In this document: positions 61,840 to 64,000 of the stretch, one piece after another
Layout: each line of letters begins with the position of its first letter
How positions within the stretch are numbered: position 1 is the first letter of the stretch
Assembly: GCF_040807025.1 (NCBI RefSeq)
Contig: NC_090944.1
Location: 124,053,738 to 124,117,737 of the forward strand
DNA: 64,000 bases
Direction: 5' to 3'
Source of the DNA: Struthio camelus
Lineage: Eukaryota > Chordata > Aves > Struthioniformes > Struthionidae
Notes under the pieces: model-generated
What the model saw: the letters and a program-made list of their open reading frames with translations, nothing else
Database searches by the model: none
Told to the model about the DNA's origin: nothing
Program-made: the position numbers and the translations under genes

Positions 61840-63150
61840 GTTTTGCTCCCCTTCGCAAGGGCCGCGCTCCCAGCAGCAAGCGCGTGGCTGGCACGTTCGC
61901 GGGCGGATTCACGGGTTCAATCACTACTGATGGAGAGGGAAGGGCTCAGTGAACTACTCGTGCTGTTTGCAGACCCTGGGAGGGTCAGGCTCAGCCCTGC
62001 TTCAGCAGCAGCTGGAGTAACCCACCACGTGGAGCGATCCAGGCATGAGGGAGGTCGTTCCTGGGCTGCAGTCACCTCCCTCCCTCCCTGCTGGGGCTGC
62101 CGGGCTGGAGCAGGATATCCTGTAACTTGGCCACAAAAGAGTCCCAGGTTACTGAGGTGGCCAAACGCAGGTAGTTGTACAGGATGATAATGTTACTTTG
62201 GGGACTGAGTTGTAAGCTTTGCACTGTGTGACCCACGGCAGCAGCGGAAGCCACTCTTGGCATGGCCCCGCATGGCGTGAGAAGGCCCAGGATGTCCCAG
62301 GACCCGCTGGCAGAGGAGAGGTTTACTGCAGAAGGAGGCTGAAGTCCTGCAAAAGGAGCTGGTGGACTGTTCGTGATAAAATCTATCTATTCCTAGCTGT
62401 GTGCCCATTTTAGCCCAAGTGTTTCATTTCATTTGCTGTATCTCAATTACTGTTTTCTGTGCATGCCAAAGGAAACAAGACCCCCCCCCTCCTTTTCTGA
62501 TCTTTGGAGAATGCACCGACCCCATCCCTGCATGAGCACCCAGGCCCAACTGTGCAAAATCCAGGCAAGAGTAGAAGCAGTAGGGTTTGATACTTTATTT
62601 CCCTCCTCCTCTTTCCCTTTCATTCCTCTCGCCCAGCATGCGCTGTGGCTGCAGCATGGTTCATAATGAAGTGTCACGGCTGTCAGTCCTCAGCCTGACA
62701 GAGGCTTTACCCTCTAGAGTGGAGAGAGAGACTGGTAGGAATAAAAGGCCATTATCTAATGGGGAGGGACCGTACACCTCTGCCTCTCTGTGGCTGTGAA
62801 AACATCACTGGGTTGCTGCTGCAGGAGCCTCCCCGGCTCAGGCCTGACCTGCACCAGTGCCTGGTCCCCAGATCCCTGTGGCAGCCGGTCCCTCTGGGTG
62901 CAGCAAATACAAAATCACAAATCAGTTAGGCACGGTCAGGAGCTGTTTGCTGATATGCGGTGGGCGGGAGAAGGCAAACGTGCTGAGCAGTCACTACGAA
63001 GGCTTGGCTCGGCTCCGGTGGAAATGGCAGATCATTTTGCGGCCAGCACGCGCCCCCTCCCCGAAAGGCTGGCCACTGGGGAGGGGAGCGCGGCGGCTGC
63101 CCGGCACCCCCTTGCCAGGCTGCAGGTTGTGCATCTGGTTATAAAAGGAT
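61840..63150. promoter_or_regulatory. CpG-clustered zone with TATA motif
   Basis: CpG clusters lie at about 61855-61915 and 62990-63110 (about 11 CpGs in the latter 120 bases). TATAAAAG at 63140-63147 lies just right of the second cluster, about 30 bases upstream of candidate + start positions near 63170-63180. No exon is recognised. If mammalian synteny holds, this could be the approach to the next gene (LCLAT1 in human), but nothing here shows that. Confidence 0.35.
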
Positions 63151-63479
63151 GATGCTACAACAGGTCTCTTGGGCCATCCTGGACCATCTCCTTGCATTCT
63201 TGGATACTTGAGATGTGAGGGCAAGGTTCAGCTTGGGGTACGTGTGCTTCTCTCCAGCCCCTGAGCTCACTGGGGAAGAAAACACAGCAGTCATACAGGA
63301 AGGACTTGAAAAATGTGATTACCCACTTGCATAAAAATGAAAGGCAGATCCTTGGCTGGCATGTGTTGGCATGGTTCCCGTGACTATCACAGGGCCGTGC
63401 AGGTTTACAGAGGGGGAGTCTGGCCTGAACTTTTCCCATAGAGAGGTAAAACGAGTGTGAAGTGCTGCTCATGTGCATT

Positions 63480-63780
63480 GTCAGCTGAGCAAATGGCAAT
63501 TTCAACAGCATTAAACCATTAAATAAGCTGCTCCCTTAACTTCTGGGAATGCAGCATTAATTTCGAGCCGGGCTCTTTTGGAGCGAAGAGCTAATGAACT
63601 TCTGATGAACTGGGGCTAGAAGCAGACAGTTACATCTATTGAATCAGCATCATGTAAGGCTGGCCTCATAATGAATGTCAGAGAGACCGACTGAATCAGA
63701 GGTTTCAGGCCTCTGCTTTTTCTCTTTTAATTGCATTTTCCAGAGTTCACAGGCCAGAGTAACCAGGGAAATTTGTGATG
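63480..63780. other. Candidate conserved non-coding element
   Basis: AAACCATTAAATAAGCTGC, GCATTAATTTCGAGCCG, GAGCTAATGAACTTCTGATG, CCTCATAATGAATGTCAGAG and TCTTTTAATTGC form a dense series of homeodomain-like cores, with preserved CpGs in TTTCGAGCCGG. The character resembles vertebrate developmental CNEs; conservation was not measured. Confidence 0.4.
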
Positions 63781-64000
63781 GGTTAGAAATGGCTGCGGTT
63801 TGGAAAGAATTTCAGGCATCCTTCATGTGACCTCCTCCTCCTTCTGCACGATTGTTACTTTTAAAAGAAACAGTGATAATGGGGGGCGAATGGAGCTGCT
63901 TTGCAGAATTCTTGCCCTTAGCCCTGCAGTTTTGGAAAGCCCTCCTTTGATCTGAGGAAGGGAGTGGTACACGCATGCAGTGGGTGGTGGGGGTAAAGTA
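63781..64000. other. Right-edge sequence
   Basis: No feature is recognised up to the window end. Confidence 0.5.

Noticed and set aside
61861-61930. tRNA-like B box (GGGTTCAATCAC at 61913-61924)
   Set aside because: No matching A box at the right spacing and no acceptor-stem pairing.
1-64000. CRISPR arrays, operons, phage or defence systems
   Set aside because: No regularly spaced repeats or clustered long coding frames are present. The DNA is clearly vertebrate in character.

Overview
This window looks like vertebrate nuclear DNA, most likely from a bird or another archosaur-line reptile. It has one long-spaced gene, CpG depletion outside a few CpG islands, one old antisense CR1 LINE, and scattered remnants resembling MIR-type SINEs. 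I see no bacterial gene organisation, operon, CRISPR array, integrated virus or tRNA gene. The species call is an inference from repeat types and low repeat density.

The only protein-coding gene I can support is the 3' end of LBH (limb bud and heart development) on the + strand. Bases 1-2909 are its last intron. The final coding exon runs from 2910 to a TAA at 3102-3104 and encodes the C-terminal 64 residues. The 3' UTR follows, to a distal AATAAA at 5445-5450 with cleavage near 5465. The exon starts inside a spliced reading frame and has no Met, so an ATG-to-stop ORF search misses it. The exons encoding the N-terminal part lie upstream of the window.

From about 5.5 to 64 kb I find no recognisable coding exon. 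The tract reads as the intergenic flank of a developmental gene. It holds two strong CpG islands (10.7-11.95 kb as a double island, and 17.69-18.12 kb) and a weaker GC-rich patch at 15.54-15.99 kb. It also holds several AT-rich, homeodomain-motif-rich segments that look like conserved non-coding elements (14.4-15.0, 16.3-16.75, 18.6-18.75, 20.7-21.0, 43.56-44.15, 57.0-57.2, 60.2-60.4 and 63.5-63.78 kb). Other contents are a long alternating purine-pyrimidine/TA microsatellite near 15.2-15.3 kb, a GA/CA microsatellite near 44.4 kb, and a CpG-rich zone with a TATA motif at 61.8-63.15 kb. In mammals the next gene downstream of LBH is LCLAT1 (from memory of human 2p23). None of its protein sequence is recognisable here, so if synteny holds it begins near or beyond the right edge.

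The plausible biology is regulatory: LBH plus a downstream regulatory landscape. I found no convincing novel multi-gene system. Conserved-element and CpG-island calls come from base composition and motifs only; no alignment could be run.
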